From: Phycisphaerales bacterium
Lineage (GTDB): Bacteria > Planctomycetota > Phycisphaerae > Phycisphaerales > UBA1924
Length of the DNA stretch: 64,000 nt
NCBI GenBank assembly: GCA_029260515.1
Contig: JAJDDC010000035.1
Coordinates: forward strand, 1 to 64,000
Direction of reading: 5' to 3'
Part shown: positions 1-8,720 of the stretch, in pieces
How positions within the stretch are numbered: position 1 is the stretch's first letter
Layout of the letters: each line of letters opens with the position of its first letter
The notes under the pieces: model-generated
Databases searched by the model: none
What the model saw: only the letters and a program-made list of their open reading frames with translations
What the model was told of the DNA's origin: nothing
Made by a program: the position numbers and the translations under genes

Positions 1-968
1 TCGCGCATCCGGCCGATCAGGTGACAGCCCTCGCCGGGCGTGGTCTGGCTGCGCGAGCCCTCGCGGCGCAGGGGTGGCGGGAACGTCGAGAGGTCTACGT
101 CCACGACGCGCTGGTCGTAGGGGTACACACGGCGTGTCGAGCTCTCGATCACGAGACCGGGCATGAGCGGGATCCAGTCGTCGGGCGCCTCGGAGACGCT
201 CGACGGCGGGCGTGTGCGTTTGGCGTGCAGGCTCAGGAGGCGGAAGCCGGCCTTGTCGTCCACCCCCGCGACGATCGCGTGGGCACGGCGCTGCTCGGCG
301 ATCGGCTGGGAGGCCAGCTCGAGTATCCGGCGCATGTCCGCGGCGTCGTTGTCCAGACCCTGCCCGCGTCGTGTGTCCACCTCGCGTTGGATGCGCGCAC
401 GCGTGATGCTCTCGTGCATCGCCTCGACGCGGGTGACGATCTCCTCGCCCCGGGCGCGGAGCAGCGCGGGGTCCGTGTCCAGCTCGCCGCCCAGGCGAGA
501 CCACATCGCGTCCACGTGCTCGTCGAGGCGGGCACGGATCAACGCGGTCAGTCGCTCGCGTTCGTCGTCGGAGAGTGATCGCCAGTCGCCCGAATATGCG
601 CCCCGGGCGAGAGCCCGGGCCTGGGCCTCCTGCCAACGCCCGCTCAGCACGTCGTACTCGACGAGCACGTCGTACCCGGCCCGGTCGTGGGCCAGGACGC
701 GGCCCTTGCGGTCGAGGATCCTCCCCCGGTGGGTCGGGACCCAGCTCTGGCGGACAAGCTTGGCCTCGGCCTGGGCCCGCAGGTCCGCGCCCCGCGCGAC
801 GGTCAGCCAGGCGAGCTTGGCGGAGAGCACGAGCGTCGCGACCAAGAACATCGCCATGAGCAGGGCGACGCGCCGGTGGAACATGCTTGGGATGAGTCGC
901 CTGAGGTCCATCTCGGGCAGTGTTCCCGGCGTCGGGCGGGGGTCCATCCCACGCCGCTCGGGCATCAT
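1..968 (-). CDS. mrdA: Penicillin-binding protein 2 (peptidoglycan transpeptidase), N-terminal part
   Basis: Partial gene: the reverse strand is open from an ATG at 968 to the window edge, giving about 322 N-terminal residues. A short cytoplasmic segment is followed by one transmembrane helix (about residues 34-50). Next comes RGRILDRKGRVLA (80-92), the hallmark start of the class B PBP dimerisation (pedestal) region. The transpeptidase domain with its SxxK serine lies outside the window. Family knowledge: PBP2 cross-links lateral-wall peptidoglycan in the elongasome with RodA. A second ATG follows immediately at 965 and another at 947. No clear Shine-Dalgarno precedes any of them, so the exact start is uncertain. 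FtsI (PBP3) is the main alternative, but the N-terminal spacing fits PBP2 better. Confidence 0.8.
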   Translation of the reverse strand, partial: MMPERRGMDPRPTPGTLPEMDLRRLIPSMFHRRVALLMAMFLVATLVLSAKLAWLTVARGADLRAQAEAKLVRQSWVPTHRGRILDRKGRVLAHDRAGYDVLVEYDVLSGRWQEAQARALARGAYSGDWRSLSDDERERLTALIRARLDEHVDAMWSRLGGELDTDPALLRARGEEIVTRVEAMHESITRARIQREVDTRRGQGLDNDAADMRRILELASQPIAEQRRAHAIVAGVDDKAGFRLLSLHAKRTRPPSSVSEAPDDWIPLMPGLVIESSTRRVYPYDQRVVDVDLSTFPPPLRREGSRSQTTPGEGCHLIGRMR

Positions 969-1033
969 ACGGGGATCGCTCGGCGGGCCCGGGATCCGGG
1001 CCGCTGGGGGCGGCCGGGGGGTTCGGGATGGGC

Positions 1034-1840
1034 TCAGGACTCGCGTTTGTCGCGGGTGATCTGGGCGTAGGCGTTGTGCGAGTGGATCGACTCGAAGTTT
1101 TCCGAGTCGATCTGGTACCAGGTGATCCGGTCGTCGTCGTCGAGCATCATCGCAAGGTCGCGGACGATGTCCTCGACGAACTTGGGGTTGTCGTAGGCCT
1201 TCTCGGTGACAAACTTCTCGTCTGGGCGCTTGAGGACGGCGTACACCGGGTGGCTCGCCGCGTTCTCCAGGTGGGTCACCAGGTCCTCGATCCAGAGGGC
1301 GCCCTCGAAGCGGACCCTCGCGGCGATGCGGCACCGCTGGTTGTGGGCGCCGTACTCGCTGATCTCTTTCGAGCACGGGCACAGGCTCGTCGCGGGCGCC
1401 GAGACGCCCAGGATGAAGTCCTCTTTGCAGTTGGCGGTGCACTCGAAGGTGACGTCGTAGTCCATCAGGCCCGCGGCGTGGGTCACCGGGGCGCGCTTCT
1501 CGATGAAGTAGGTGAAGCTGGCCTCGAAGTGGGCCTCCTCGGCCTCGAGGCGTTCCTTGATCGCCCGGGCGATCTCGGGGATCTGCTCGGGGGTGATGGC
1601 CGAGCACCGGTGCTCGTTGAGCACCTCGAGGAATCGGCTCATGTGGGTGCCCTTCTGCGTGTGCGGGAGGGCGACGTACATGTTGATGCGGGCGATGGTC
1701 GGGCGGTCGCCGCCCTCGGGTGTGCGGAGGATCATGGGGTAGACCACGTCCTTGACTCCGACGCGGTCGATCGCGACGTTCCGCTCGTCACGCGAGGCTT
1801 GGACGTCGGGCATCGCGGCGTTGGCGGGGCGTTCGGGCAT
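1034..1840 (-). CDS. folE2: GTP cyclohydrolase I type B (FolE2)
   Basis: A 268-residue protein converting GTP to 7,8-dihydroneopterin triphosphate, the first step to folate and to queuosine-type 7-deazapurines. The family signature is plain: SLCPCSKEIS (about 152-161), containing the metal-ligand cysteine of GCYH-IB enzymes, then GAHNQR (164-169). The length matches the family. The start chosen is the ATG at 1840 because GGAG lies about 6 bases upstream and the protein family begins near here; the frame stays open much further upstream but that part is compositional read-through. It sits between the PBP2 gene and a membrane-protein gene on the same strand, with loose spacing. FolE2 enzymes can use metals other than zinc, which suggests zinc-limited growth, though no Zur-like site was recognised. 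Confidence 0.93.
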   Translation of the reverse strand: MPERPANAAMPDVQASRDERNVAIDRVGVKDVVYPMILRTPEGGDRPTIARINMYVALPHTQKGTHMSRFLEVLNEHRCSAITPEQIPEIARAIKERLEAEEAHFEASFTYFIEKRAPVTHAAGLMDYDVTFECTANCKEDFILGVSAPATSLCPCSKEISEYGAHNQRCRIAARVRFEGALWIEDLVTHLENAASHPVYAVLKRPDEKFVTEKAYDNPKFVEDIVRDLAMMLDDDDRITWYQIDSENFESIHSHNAYAQITRDKRES

Positions 1841-1925
1841 CGGCGTCTCCGGAGTGGGCGTGCGGGGCTCAGGCGGGAGAACCCCGGACGATGCCCGCGT
1901 ATTCGCCTCGGATGGATACCGGATG

Positions 1926-2807
1926 CTAGGCCCTGGCGGGCTTGGGCTCGTGCCCCTCGGACGAGTCGATCGCGGCGCGGACCCACGAGAGGCCCACGGG
2001 CACGCCGACGAGGGCGCCGACGAGCCAGTCCATGCCCTGGAGGCGCAGCACGCCGAGGATGTCGTCGCCGACAACCGACGGCCCGAGCGCCTCGGCGCCC
2101 GGCACAACGAGCCCGACCAGCGGGGCGGCGAACGCGAGCACGAGCATCGCGAGCATCGGCGCGCCCCGCGGCACGTCGCGGTCGATGAACGACCCGGCCC
2201 AGACACCCACGCCGCCGGCTGCGATGCCCGCGGCGAATGCGGCGAAAATCGACTGCCCGCGTTGCGGCTCGCGCGCCAGCGCCCAGGTGACGAGGGCGGC
2301 GGCGGCGATCGACGCGGCGATGCAGGCGAGCCCGACCGGCGTCGTCAGGCAGCGGCGCAGCTCGAGCCCGCCCTCGCCGATCAGATGGTCGTGCTCGTCG
2401 TCGGCGCGGGCGCCCAGGCGGAAGATGAGCCAGAGCGTGCCCAGCCCGAGCAGGGCGACGATCGCGCCCTCGATCGCGAGCGTGACCAGAAGCGAGCCGG
2501 CGTCGGCGCGGCGCACGAGCATGCTCAGTGGCGACGTGTACCACGAGGCCCACGCGAACGTGACGCCCGCGGTGAGCAGCGCCGAGCGCGGGCCGACGAG
2601 GGCCGCGGCGGGCAGGGCGCCCACGAGCGCGAGCCCGAACACGCCCAGGATCACAGCGATGCCCAGCACGGGCGAGGTGTTGACGAGCAGCGAGACGTCG
2701 CGGCTCCCGTCCGCGGCGTGGAGCAGCACGACCAGACGCGAGGCGGCGGGGCCCAGCACGAACAGCGCGGCCAACGGCAACGCCCAGCGGAGAAAGACCT
2801 TGGTCAT
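1926..2807 (-). CDS. Hypothetical polytopic membrane protein
   Basis: A 293-residue protein beginning MTKVFLRWALPL, with roughly eight hydrophobic segments and a charged cytoplasmic-looking linker in the middle (ARADDEHDHLIGEGG). The first segment could be a signal-anchor. The C-terminus is hydrophilic (SSEGHEPKPARA). No catalytic or transport motif is recognisable and the family is unknown to me. The start is the ATG at 2807, where the first hydrophobic helix begins. The gene lies 85 bases upstream of folE2 on the same strand and is divergent from another membrane-protein gene at 2947, so the 139-base gap probably holds promoters for both directions. Codon use is ordinary for the window. Confidence 0.75.
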   Translation of the reverse strand: MTKVFLRWALPLAALFVLGPAASRLVVLLHAADGSRDVSLLVNTSPVLGIAVILGVFGLALVGALPAAALVGPRSALLTAGVTFAWASWYTSPLSMLVRRADAGSLLVTLAIEGAIVALLGLGTLWLIFRLGARADDEHDHLIGEGGLELRRCLTTPVGLACIAASIAAAALVTWALAREPQRGQSIFAAFAAGIAAGGVGVWAGSFIDRDVPRGAPMLAMLVLAFAAPLVGLVVPGAEALGPSVVGDDILGVLRLQGMDWLVGALVGVPVGLSWVRAAIDSSEGHEPKPARA

Positions 2808-2946
2808 GGCGGGATCATCGGCGCTGTGCGCGCACAGGGCAAGCGGCGCCCGCCAGAGGGCGGGCGGATCCCCGGGCCCGGCGCTGGCGACGCGGGCGCG
2901 GTAGTCTGGGGTCCCACGGACGGGAACACACCAGCGGAGCCTGGAT

Positions 2947-4203
2947 ATGCCGCAGACGACCGAACCGACGGACGGGGCCTTCTCGCGCGAGCCCCGGGTC
3001 CTGCTCGAGGACCTGACCTCGGGCCTCCTGTGGCCCAAGCTGCTGCGGACCGCCGGGCTCGCTCTCCGCCCCGAACGCCTCATCATGGGCACGGTCGCGT
3101 GGGTCGTGATCCTCGCGATCGGGAGCCTCAACGAGTTGTGGTCGGACGAGCCGGCGTTCATCGATGTCGCGGTTGGGCGGAAGCTGGACGCGTTCGGGTC
3201 GTTGTGGGCCGCGGTCTGGACGGGCAACACCGGGTTCATCGCGGAGACAGTGGCGTCGCTCGCCGCGCTGCCGGGTCGTCTCATCGACGACTATCCGGTG
3301 AGCTTCTTCGTGCTCGGGATCCCGATCGTGATCGTGTGGGTGCTCTTCGGCGGGGCGATCAGCCGGTCGGCGGCGGTCGAGTTCTCGTCGGGGCGTGTGA
3401 TCGGGTGGGAGAAGGCCGCGGGGCTCTCGGTCCGTAAGTGGCTCTCGCTGCTGGGCGCGGTGCTCGCGCCCCTGGCGATTGTTGTCGGGATCTCGTTGCT
3501 GTTGGCGGTGTGCGGGCTGCTGTTCGCCGTCCCGGTCGTGCACCTGGCGCCGGCGGCGCTGTACTTCGTCGCGTTGATCCTGGGGCTGGTCGCGGTGGTC
3601 GTGATGGTGCTGTGGATTATCGCGCGCCCGATGCTGATCCCCGGCGTGACGTGCGAGGGGACGGACGCGCTGGACTCGATCCAGCGTGCGTTCGCGTACG
3701 TGTTCGCCAGGCCCGGGCGGCTGGTGCTGTACCTGTTCGTGCTGGTCGTGCAGGGCGCGATCGTCATCGGGCTGTTCAGCGCGGTCGTGGACGGTGTGGG
3801 CTCGTTCACCGCCGCGTCCGCGGGCGCGTTCATCGGCGACGAGCCCCGCGAGATCATCGTGGGCGAGGCTGGCGACGCGGCGGCGGGCTCGGCGTTCGAG
3901 GACGGGTCGATCGCCGATCTCATCGAGCAGCTGCGTGCTGGGGAGGACGAGCAAGAAAACAGCGCGGACGGCTCGCCCGAGGGCGGGGACGGGGACGCCG
4001 CGGGCGAGGATGCCGGGCCGATCATCACCAGGAAATGGGCGAGGTGGCTGGTGTCGCTGTGGACCGGGGCGCTGGAGCTACTCAAGGGTGGGCTGCTCAT
4101 CAGCTTCTACTTCACGGGCGGGACGGTTCTGTACCTCGTGATGCGTCAGCTGTGCGACGGGCAGGACACCGCCGAGCTGTGGACGCCCTCGGGCGAGGGC
4201 TAG
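2947..4203 (+). CDS. Hypothetical multi-spanning membrane protein with acidic loop
   Basis: A 418-residue protein with a hydrophilic N-terminus (about 45 residues), then hydrophobic helices near 48-62, 118-136, 168-230 and 258-280. A long acidic, probably extracytoplasmic or cytosolic loop (about 300-360, rich in E, D, G) precedes a final helix pair around 370-400. GGAG 9 bases ahead of the ATG supports the start. I do not recognise a functional family; repeated GxxI/VW helices suggest a scaffold or transporter-like protein rather than an enzyme. Its TAG stop shares the palindrome CTAG with the stop codon of truB on the other strand, so the two genes are convergent with a 4-base overlap and no room for a terminator between them. 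Confidence 0.75.
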   Translation: MPQTTEPTDGAFSREPRVLLEDLTSGLLWPKLLRTAGLALRPERLIMGTVAWVVILAIGSLNELWSDEPAFIDVAVGRKLDAFGSLWAAVWTGNTGFIAETVASLAALPGRLIDDYPVSFFVLGIPIVIVWVLFGGAISRSAAVEFSSGRVIGWEKAAGLSVRKWLSLLGAVLAPLAIVVGISLLLAVCGLLFAVPVVHLAPAALYFVALILGLVAVVVMVLWIIARPMLIPGVTCEGTDALDSIQRAFAYVFARPGRLVLYLFVLVVQGAIVIGLFSAVVDGVGSFTAASAGAFIGDEPREIIVGEAGDAAAGSAFEDGSIADLIEQLRAGEDEQENSADGSPEGGDGDAAGEDAGPIITRKWARWLVSLWTGALELLKGGLLISFYFTGGTVLYLVMRQLCDGQDTAELWTPSGEG

Positions 4204-4958
4204 GGCGAGGGCGCACTCGCGTACGCGTCGATCCGTCGGCGGGCCTCGTCGAGCCGGATCAGGTCGTGCTCGTTGAGGGGGTCGGGCATCGCGTCGGGCG
4301 TGCGTGATTCGTCGGCGGTGAACGGGCCGACGCGCGTCCGCCTGAGCCCGGCGAGCACGCCCCCAACGCCCAACGCCGTCCCAAGGTCGCGGGCGAGCGA
4401 GCGGATGTAGACGCCCTTGCCGCACGCGACGCGGACGGCAGCGACGGGCCAGTCGTACGAGACCAGCTCGACGGCGCGGATGTCGATGGGCCGGGGCGTG
4501 AGGCCCGCGTCGATCCCGGCGCGGGCGAGCGTGTAGGCCCGCTTGCCCTTGACACGCATCGCCGAGTGGTCGGGAGGGGTCTGCATGATGCGGCCGACGA
4601 AGCGGTGGCACGCGGCCGCGACGTCGGCGCCCGTCGGCGGGCGATCGACGCGGACCCGCTCGAGCTCGCCCTCCATGTCGTCGGTGGGCGAGCGGGCCGA
4701 GAGATCGATCTGCGCCAGGTACTCCTTGCCCGAGGCCATGACGATGTCCGAAAGCTTGGTCGCACGACCCGCGAGCACGACGAGCACGCCCGTTGCCAGT
4801 GGGTCGAGCGTGCCCGCGTGCCCGACCTTGGCTTTGGCGCCCGACCCGGCACGCAGGCGGGCCTTGACGATGGTGCACATGTTGGCCGACGTCGCGCCCA
4901 GGGGCTTGTCCACGACGAGCACGCCCGTGGGTCCGGGCATTGGCGCCCCCCCGCTCAC
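4200..4958 (-). CDS. truB: tRNA pseudouridine(55) synthase TruB
   Basis: A 252-residue enzyme that isomerises U55 in the T-loop of tRNAs. The TruB family core is visible: VLVVDKPLGATS near residues 13-24 and GHAGTLDPLATGVL (47-60), whose aspartate (D52) is the catalytic nucleophile. Further conserved pieces are KRAYTLARAG and KGVYIRSLARDLG. The preferred start is the GTG at 4958, because it overlaps the TGA of the upstream glycosyltransferase gene as GTGA, a translational-coupling arrangement. An ATG six codons later (4940) is possible. The C-terminal PUA-like extension of some homologues is very short here. It is convergent with the membrane-protein gene ending at 4203. Confidence 0.95.
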   Translation of the reverse strand: MSGGAPMPGPTGVLVVDKPLGATSANMCTIVKARLRAGSGAKAKVGHAGTLDPLATGVLVVLAGRATKLSDIVMASGKEYLAQIDLSARSPTDDMEGELERVRVDRPPTGADVAAACHRFVGRIMQTPPDHSAMRVKGKRAYTLARAGIDAGLTPRPIDIRAVELVSYDWPVAAVRVACGKGVYIRSLARDLGTALGVGGVLAGLRRTRVGPFTADESRTPDAMPDPLNEHDLIRLDEARRRIDAYASAPSP

Positions 4959-6829
4959 GGCCCGCGCTCCAACACTTCAAGTGTGAGCACCCGCCCACCC
5001 GCGTAGTTGACGCCCCAGACCTCGCCCCGCGAGCGCCAGCCCTCGGCCAGCAGTTGCGAGGACACACCGAGCGGCGCGATGAGCACGCCCGCGGGGTGTG
5101 CGGCCGCCCACGACTCGGCCTGGTCGGCGTTGATCCACGTGATGTCGGCACGGGTCGCGAAGGGCAGGCTCTGCTCGTGGTAGCCGACGCTGGCGATCGG
5201 GCGGTCGGCGAGCTCGTCGCCCGCGAAGAGCCCTGCCAGGCGGGGGGTGATCCAGAGAGCGCGCGCGCCGGGGAGGATGATCTGCAAGAAGGCGGCCGCG
5301 AACACGACGGCGGCACACACACCCAGCGCCTGCGCCTTGAGCACGCGTCCGGCGTCGAAGGACGCGACGCCCCGCCAGACGAGCAGGGTGCACGCGAGAC
5401 CCGTGATCAGGGCGACCCCAACGACAACCCAGCCCCCGCCCAGCAGCGAGACGCCGATGGGCAGCGCGGCGCACACGAGCACGCCGATGACGCCCCAGAC
5501 GCGCAGGCCCAGCCGCAACCGCCCGACCGAGTCCGAGTCGATCACGCCCCGGGCGGCGTCCACGACCGCCCAGGCGCTGATCAGCGCCAACGCCGGGTAT
5601 ATCGGGAGGGTGTAATGCGGGAGCTTGGTGGCGACGAGCTCGAAGACGATCCACGAGGGCACGATCCAGGCGAGCAGGAAGACCTCGGCGTCGCGCCCGG
5701 GCACGCGCTCTCGCCAGCGCGCCGGAAGCGTGCGCACGCGGGCGACCAGGCCGGGCTTGTCGGGTCTGGGCAGGCGGACGCCCAAGCGCCAGACGCGGAC
5801 GAAGGCCGCCAGGGTGAGCATCGAGCCGGGCCAGAACAGGACCGCGGCGAGCAGCGTGTGGTACCCGGGCGGGCCCCAGTGCCCCTCGTGGACCGACGCG
5901 GAACGCCCGATCGTCTCGCCCATGGCGGACGCCCAGAGCACATCCCAGCCGACGAGGCGACCGGCGGCGACGATCCACGGCACGATGAGCGCCGCGTGCA
6001 CGACGACACCGAGGACCGGGCGAGTGCGCACGAGCCACCGGTATCGCCCGGAGACAACGCACGCGCCCAGCGCACAGAGGGCGACGACCATCGGCGTGAT
6101 CGGCCCCTTGGTCATCACGCCCGCGCCGACCGCGAGCCAGAGCGCCAGGGGAACCCCCCACCGCGACCAGCGCGACCTGGATGTGCGCACGCGCGTGGTC
6201 CAGATGTGCGCCAGCGCCCACATCGCGAGCGTGGTGCACGCGAGCAGGGCCTGGTCGGCGCGGGCCTGGTGGGCGTCCCAGACGAGCATGGGGCAGACGC
6301 CGAGCAGGACGCCGGCGAGCCACGCGGCCCGCGGGTCGATGAGCATGAGCCCCAAGCGCCAGGTCGCGATGCAGGCGACGATGGCGGCGAGCACGGAGGG
6401 CAGTCGGTACATCCAGATCGCGTCGTGGTCGGGGTCACCCCCGGAGAGGACCCACGCCGACGCGCTCTGGAGCCAGTAGATCAGCGGGGGCTTCTTGAGA
6501 CGCGGGACGCCCTGGACCATGGGGACCACCAGGGCGCCGGCGTGGCGCCCGGCTGCGAGGTCGCCCGAGGGCGTTCGGGCAAAGGGGCGGGTGTCGAGGC
6601 GGGAATCGGGGAGGGCGGCGGACTCAAACATCTGGCGGGAGGCCTGGGCGAAGCGGGCCTCGTCGCGGTCCACAGTCGGGATGGAGGCGAGGCCCGGGAG
6701 ATAGACTGCGGCCAGGATCAGCACGAGCAACGCGGCGCCGAGGGGTCCGCGGCACAACCGCTCCCCGCGCGCACCCGCGAGCGGGCCGAGTCCGGACCAG
6801 CCGTCTTTTGTCTCGCTTTTTTCGCGCAT
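4955..6829 (-). CDS. Family-39 (ArnT/PMT-like) membrane glycosyltransferase
   Basis: A 624-residue integral membrane protein. The first periplasmic loop carries VDRDEARFAQ (53-62), the D-x-D/E catalytic motif of GT-C fold family-39 transferases, and PRLKKPPLIYWLQ a little later, a hallmark of ArnT-like enzymes. About twelve hydrophobic segments follow, then a hydrophilic C-terminal domain. Family knowledge: such enzymes move sugars from polyprenyl-phosphate carriers onto lipid A or proteins on the outer face of the membrane; the acceptor cannot be told here. The ATG at 6829 gives a full N-terminus; a TTG at about 6759 preceded by GGGGAG is an alternative. The stop overlaps the truB start. The start codon shares CATG with the divergent PAP2 gene. 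Confidence 0.88.
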   Translation of the reverse strand: MREKSETKDGWSGLGPLAGARGERLCRGPLGAALLVLILAAVYLPGLASIPTVDRDEARFAQASRQMFESAALPDSRLDTRPFARTPSGDLAAGRHAGALVVPMVQGVPRLKKPPLIYWLQSASAWVLSGGDPDHDAIWMYRLPSVLAAIVACIATWRLGLMLIDPRAAWLAGVLLGVCPMLVWDAHQARADQALLACTTLAMWALAHIWTTRVRTSRSRWSRWGVPLALWLAVGAGVMTKGPITPMVVALCALGACVVSGRYRWLVRTRPVLGVVVHAALIVPWIVAAGRLVGWDVLWASAMGETIGRSASVHEGHWGPPGYHTLLAAVLFWPGSMLTLAAFVRVWRLGVRLPRPDKPGLVARVRTLPARWRERVPGRDAEVFLLAWIVPSWIVFELVATKLPHYTLPIYPALALISAWAVVDAARGVIDSDSVGRLRLGLRVWGVIGVLVCAALPIGVSLLGGGWVVVGVALITGLACTLLVWRGVASFDAGRVLKAQALGVCAAVVFAAAFLQIILPGARALWITPRLAGLFAGDELADRPIASVGYHEQSLPFATRADITWINADQAESWAAAHPAGVLIAPLGVSSQLLAEGWRSRGEVWGVNYAGGRVLTLEVLERGP

Positions 6830-7508
6830 GCCCGAACCCGCCCTCAGACCGAACGCCGACTCTACCCCGCGCTGGCGGTGGCTGCTCGCGATCCCGGTCG
6901 GCGCCCTGCTGGCGGGGGCACTGTTCCCCTTCGACGGGGCGATTGCGCTTTGGGCCTCCTCGGCCCGCATTGGTGGCGACATCCGGCGCGAGATGGAGGC
7001 GCTCCAGCAGTTCGGGCAGGGATCGGCGATCGTGCTCGTGGTGCTGCTCATCTGGACTCTCGACCCCGGGCGGCGGGGGCGGCTGGTCTCGTACGTCATG
7101 ACGTTGCTGGCGGCGATCGTGGTCGTGCAACCGATGAAGATGCTCGTCGGGCGCCCGCGTCCGAAGTTCGACGACCCCGGGTACATCCTCGGGCCGTTCG
7201 GGTCGTACCCGGTCGATGGGAAGATGCACAGCGCCCTGGAGATGGGGACAGGGATCTCGAGTGATCTGTGGTCGATGCCGTCGAGCCACACGGCGTACGC
7301 GGTGGTGATGGCGGTCTTCCTGGGGCGGGTATACCCGCGGGCGTGGTGGGTGTTCGCGGGGCTGGCGGTGATCGTGGGCGTGAGCCGCGTGCTGTTCGGG
7401 GCGCACTACCCGTCGGACGTGGTGATGGGCGCGGGGATCGGGATCGGGATGACGCTCATTGCCCCAGAGGCCGGGACAGGGCGTCGGGGGGGCCCGAGGA
7501 CGCGCTGA
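6828..7508 (+). CDS. PAP2-superfamily phosphatase
   Basis: A 226-residue membrane phosphatase. All three PAP2 motifs are present: KMLVGRPRP (104-112), PSSH (151-154) and SRVLFGAHYPSD (186-197). The histidines of the second and third motifs are the phosphate nucleophile and its partner. Hydrophobic helices at about 18-34, 66-78, 90-102, 155-170 and 172-186 match the six-helix fold. The family dephosphorylates lipid phosphates such as undecaprenyl pyrophosphate or phosphatidic acid; substrate is unresolved. Being divergent from a polyprenyl-phosphate-sugar glycosyltransferase, a role in recycling the lipid carrier is a fair inference. The ATG overlaps the start codon of that neighbour; no strong ribosome site is visible. 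Confidence 0.9.
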   Translation: MPEPALRPNADSTPRWRWLLAIPVGALLAGALFPFDGAIALWASSARIGGDIRREMEALQQFGQGSAIVLVVLLIWTLDPGRRGRLVSYVMTLLAAIVVVQPMKMLVGRPRPKFDDPGYILGPFGSYPVDGKMHSALEMGTGISSDLWSMPSSHTAYAVVMAVFLGRVYPRAWWVFAGLAVIVGVSRVLFGAHYPSDVVMGAGIGIGMTLIAPEAGTGRRGGPRTR

Positions 7509-7547
7509 CGGGGTGGGCAGGGGGGGCTAGACTCACGCCCTTGCGCC

Positions 7548-7634
7548 GGAGAGGTGGCTGAGCGGTTTAAGGCGCACGATTGGAATTCGTGTGGGGGCGC
7601 AAGCCCCTCGGGGGTTCGAATCCCCCCCTCTCCG
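7548..7634 (+). tRNA. tRNA-Ser (anticodon GGA)
   Basis: An 87-base cloverleaf. Acceptor arm GGAGAGG pairs with CCTCTCC and the discriminator base is G. Anticodon stem CACGA/TCGTG encloses TTGGAAT, giving anticodon GGA (serine, UCC/UCU). The class II long variable arm forms GGGGC-GCAA-GCCCC and the T arm is GGGGG-TTCGAAT-CCCCC. CCA is not encoded. A recombinase remnant begins about 240 bases downstream, which makes this gene the likely integration target of a lost or decayed element. Confidence 0.96.
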
Positions 7635-7872
7635 CTTGTTTGGTTTCGTGGTCTCATTGACCCTGAAAAACCAGAGGTTTGCGGAGTTCGGTCGGAAGCG
7701 GGTTTTCTGTCTCCGCCAGATCTCCGCCAAATTGCGGCGGCTGTGGCAGGTTGTCGTTGTCCGTGGTCGTCGTGTCGGGCGTGTGCTCCTCTGGTTTTGA
7801 CCCCGGAGTTTCCATCCACCGTGCCGCCCCGGGGTCGTCGGCGGCTCGGCGTGCTTGTTCATGCCGGGGACG

Positions 7873-7983
7873 TCACGAGTCCCCGTCCCCAAGGAAGTCG
7901 ATGTCGTCGAGCCGGCGGGATTGCACCTCGGGGTAGAGGTGGATGTACCGCCGGATGATGTCGGTTGACTCGTGGCCGATCTG
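7873..7983 (-). pseudogene. C-terminal remnant of a tyrosine recombinase (integrase)
   Basis: Only the last 36 codons are left. They read GHESTDIIRRYIHLYPEVQ and then SRRLDDIDFL before the stop. LGHES/T followed by a tyrosine-containing YIHL(Y) segment is the classic end of phage-type integrases: the histidine of GH and the tyrosine nucleophile are both present, but the Arg-box region and the entire N-terminal DNA-binding domains are missing. The fragment is fused in frame to the tail of a glycine-rich lipoprotein gene. Its place just downstream of tRNA-Ser and its direction, reading towards the tRNA, are what is expected of an integrated element's integrase. It cannot be active. Confidence 0.8.
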
Positions 7984-8720
7984 GCCGCCACCGCAGCCTC
8001 CGTCCGGTCGCAGCTCGTCGCTCATGGGGTCCTTCGGAGCGATCCATTTGCTCCCACCGCCTCCACCAGAGCCCGCAGCCGCGGTCTGGCGCAGAGGCCT
8101 CATCCAGACGCCAGATTCCCCCGTCTGTCCGTCGAGCAGCCTCTGTGTGCCTTTCTGCCCACCCCGGAAGCCCTTCCCGTCCATCGAGATGCGACTGCCC
8201 GGCCGGAGCGTGAACTCGCCGCGTGCGCGGATCGCGAGCACGCCCCCCGTGAACGTGTTCTCGTCGTCGTACTGTGCGTCCCACGCCGGGCCGGAGACCA
8301 GAACGTTCGATCCGATCTCCACGTTGTCAAAGTCAAGCACTCGACCACTTGGACGCGGTCCCATGCGGATCGCCATGACGCGTCCGCGGTGGTGATAATC
8401 GTGTGCAACAACGGTTCCGCGAGATGGATCTGATCTGAATCAGGGTCAATGCGATCCACCTTTTTGATCTCGACAACCCCTGCCCGTGCGGCCTCCCGGC
8501 TCTGCAGGATCATCACCAAAACCGTATCGCCCGCATTCAGCCCCGTGACACCATCAAGAGTGATTGTCACCGGAGTGACGATCTCCAGCACGCGGTAGCA
8601 GGCGTCTTGCCCGAGAATCGCGTGTTCATCCGGCGCGATTCTGAGGTTGTGCGTGGTGCATCCGCTGGCGATTGCGAACAGGCCGCATGCGACGGCAAAT
8701 ACTCTTGCGCTGGATAGCAT
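7984..8720 (-). pseudogene. Frameshifted, truncated glycine-rich surface lipoprotein
   Basis: The start at 8720 encodes a signal sequence ending IASGC, a lipobox-like site, then a beta-rich domain (DGVTGLNAGDTVLVM ... HLAEPLLHT). Near 8343 the frame breaks. The first frame reads DRVQVV and then nonsense, while the next frame resumes with RVLDFDNVEIGSNVLVSGPAWD and continues through the family's typical GGVLAIRARGEF, ISMDGKGFRGG and poly-glycine stretch. Restoring one base (GTC-CGA) repairs the frame, so this is a single-base deletion or a sequencing error. The protein then ends abruptly at the junction with an integrase tail, well before the normal C-terminus of such large glycine-rich proteins. 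A good ribosome site (GGGGGAA) precedes the ATG. Confidence 0.75.

Noticed and set aside
2947-4203. Acidic-loop membrane protein as a known transporter
   Set aside because: The helix pattern and acidic loop match no transporter signature I could recognise, so no function was assigned.
7533-7991. Reverse-strand open frame covering the tRNA and encoding GGDSNPRGACAPTRIPIV
   Set aside because: This is the well-known false translation of the complement of a tRNA-Ser gene; there is no ribosome site and the frame only exists because of the tRNA sequence.
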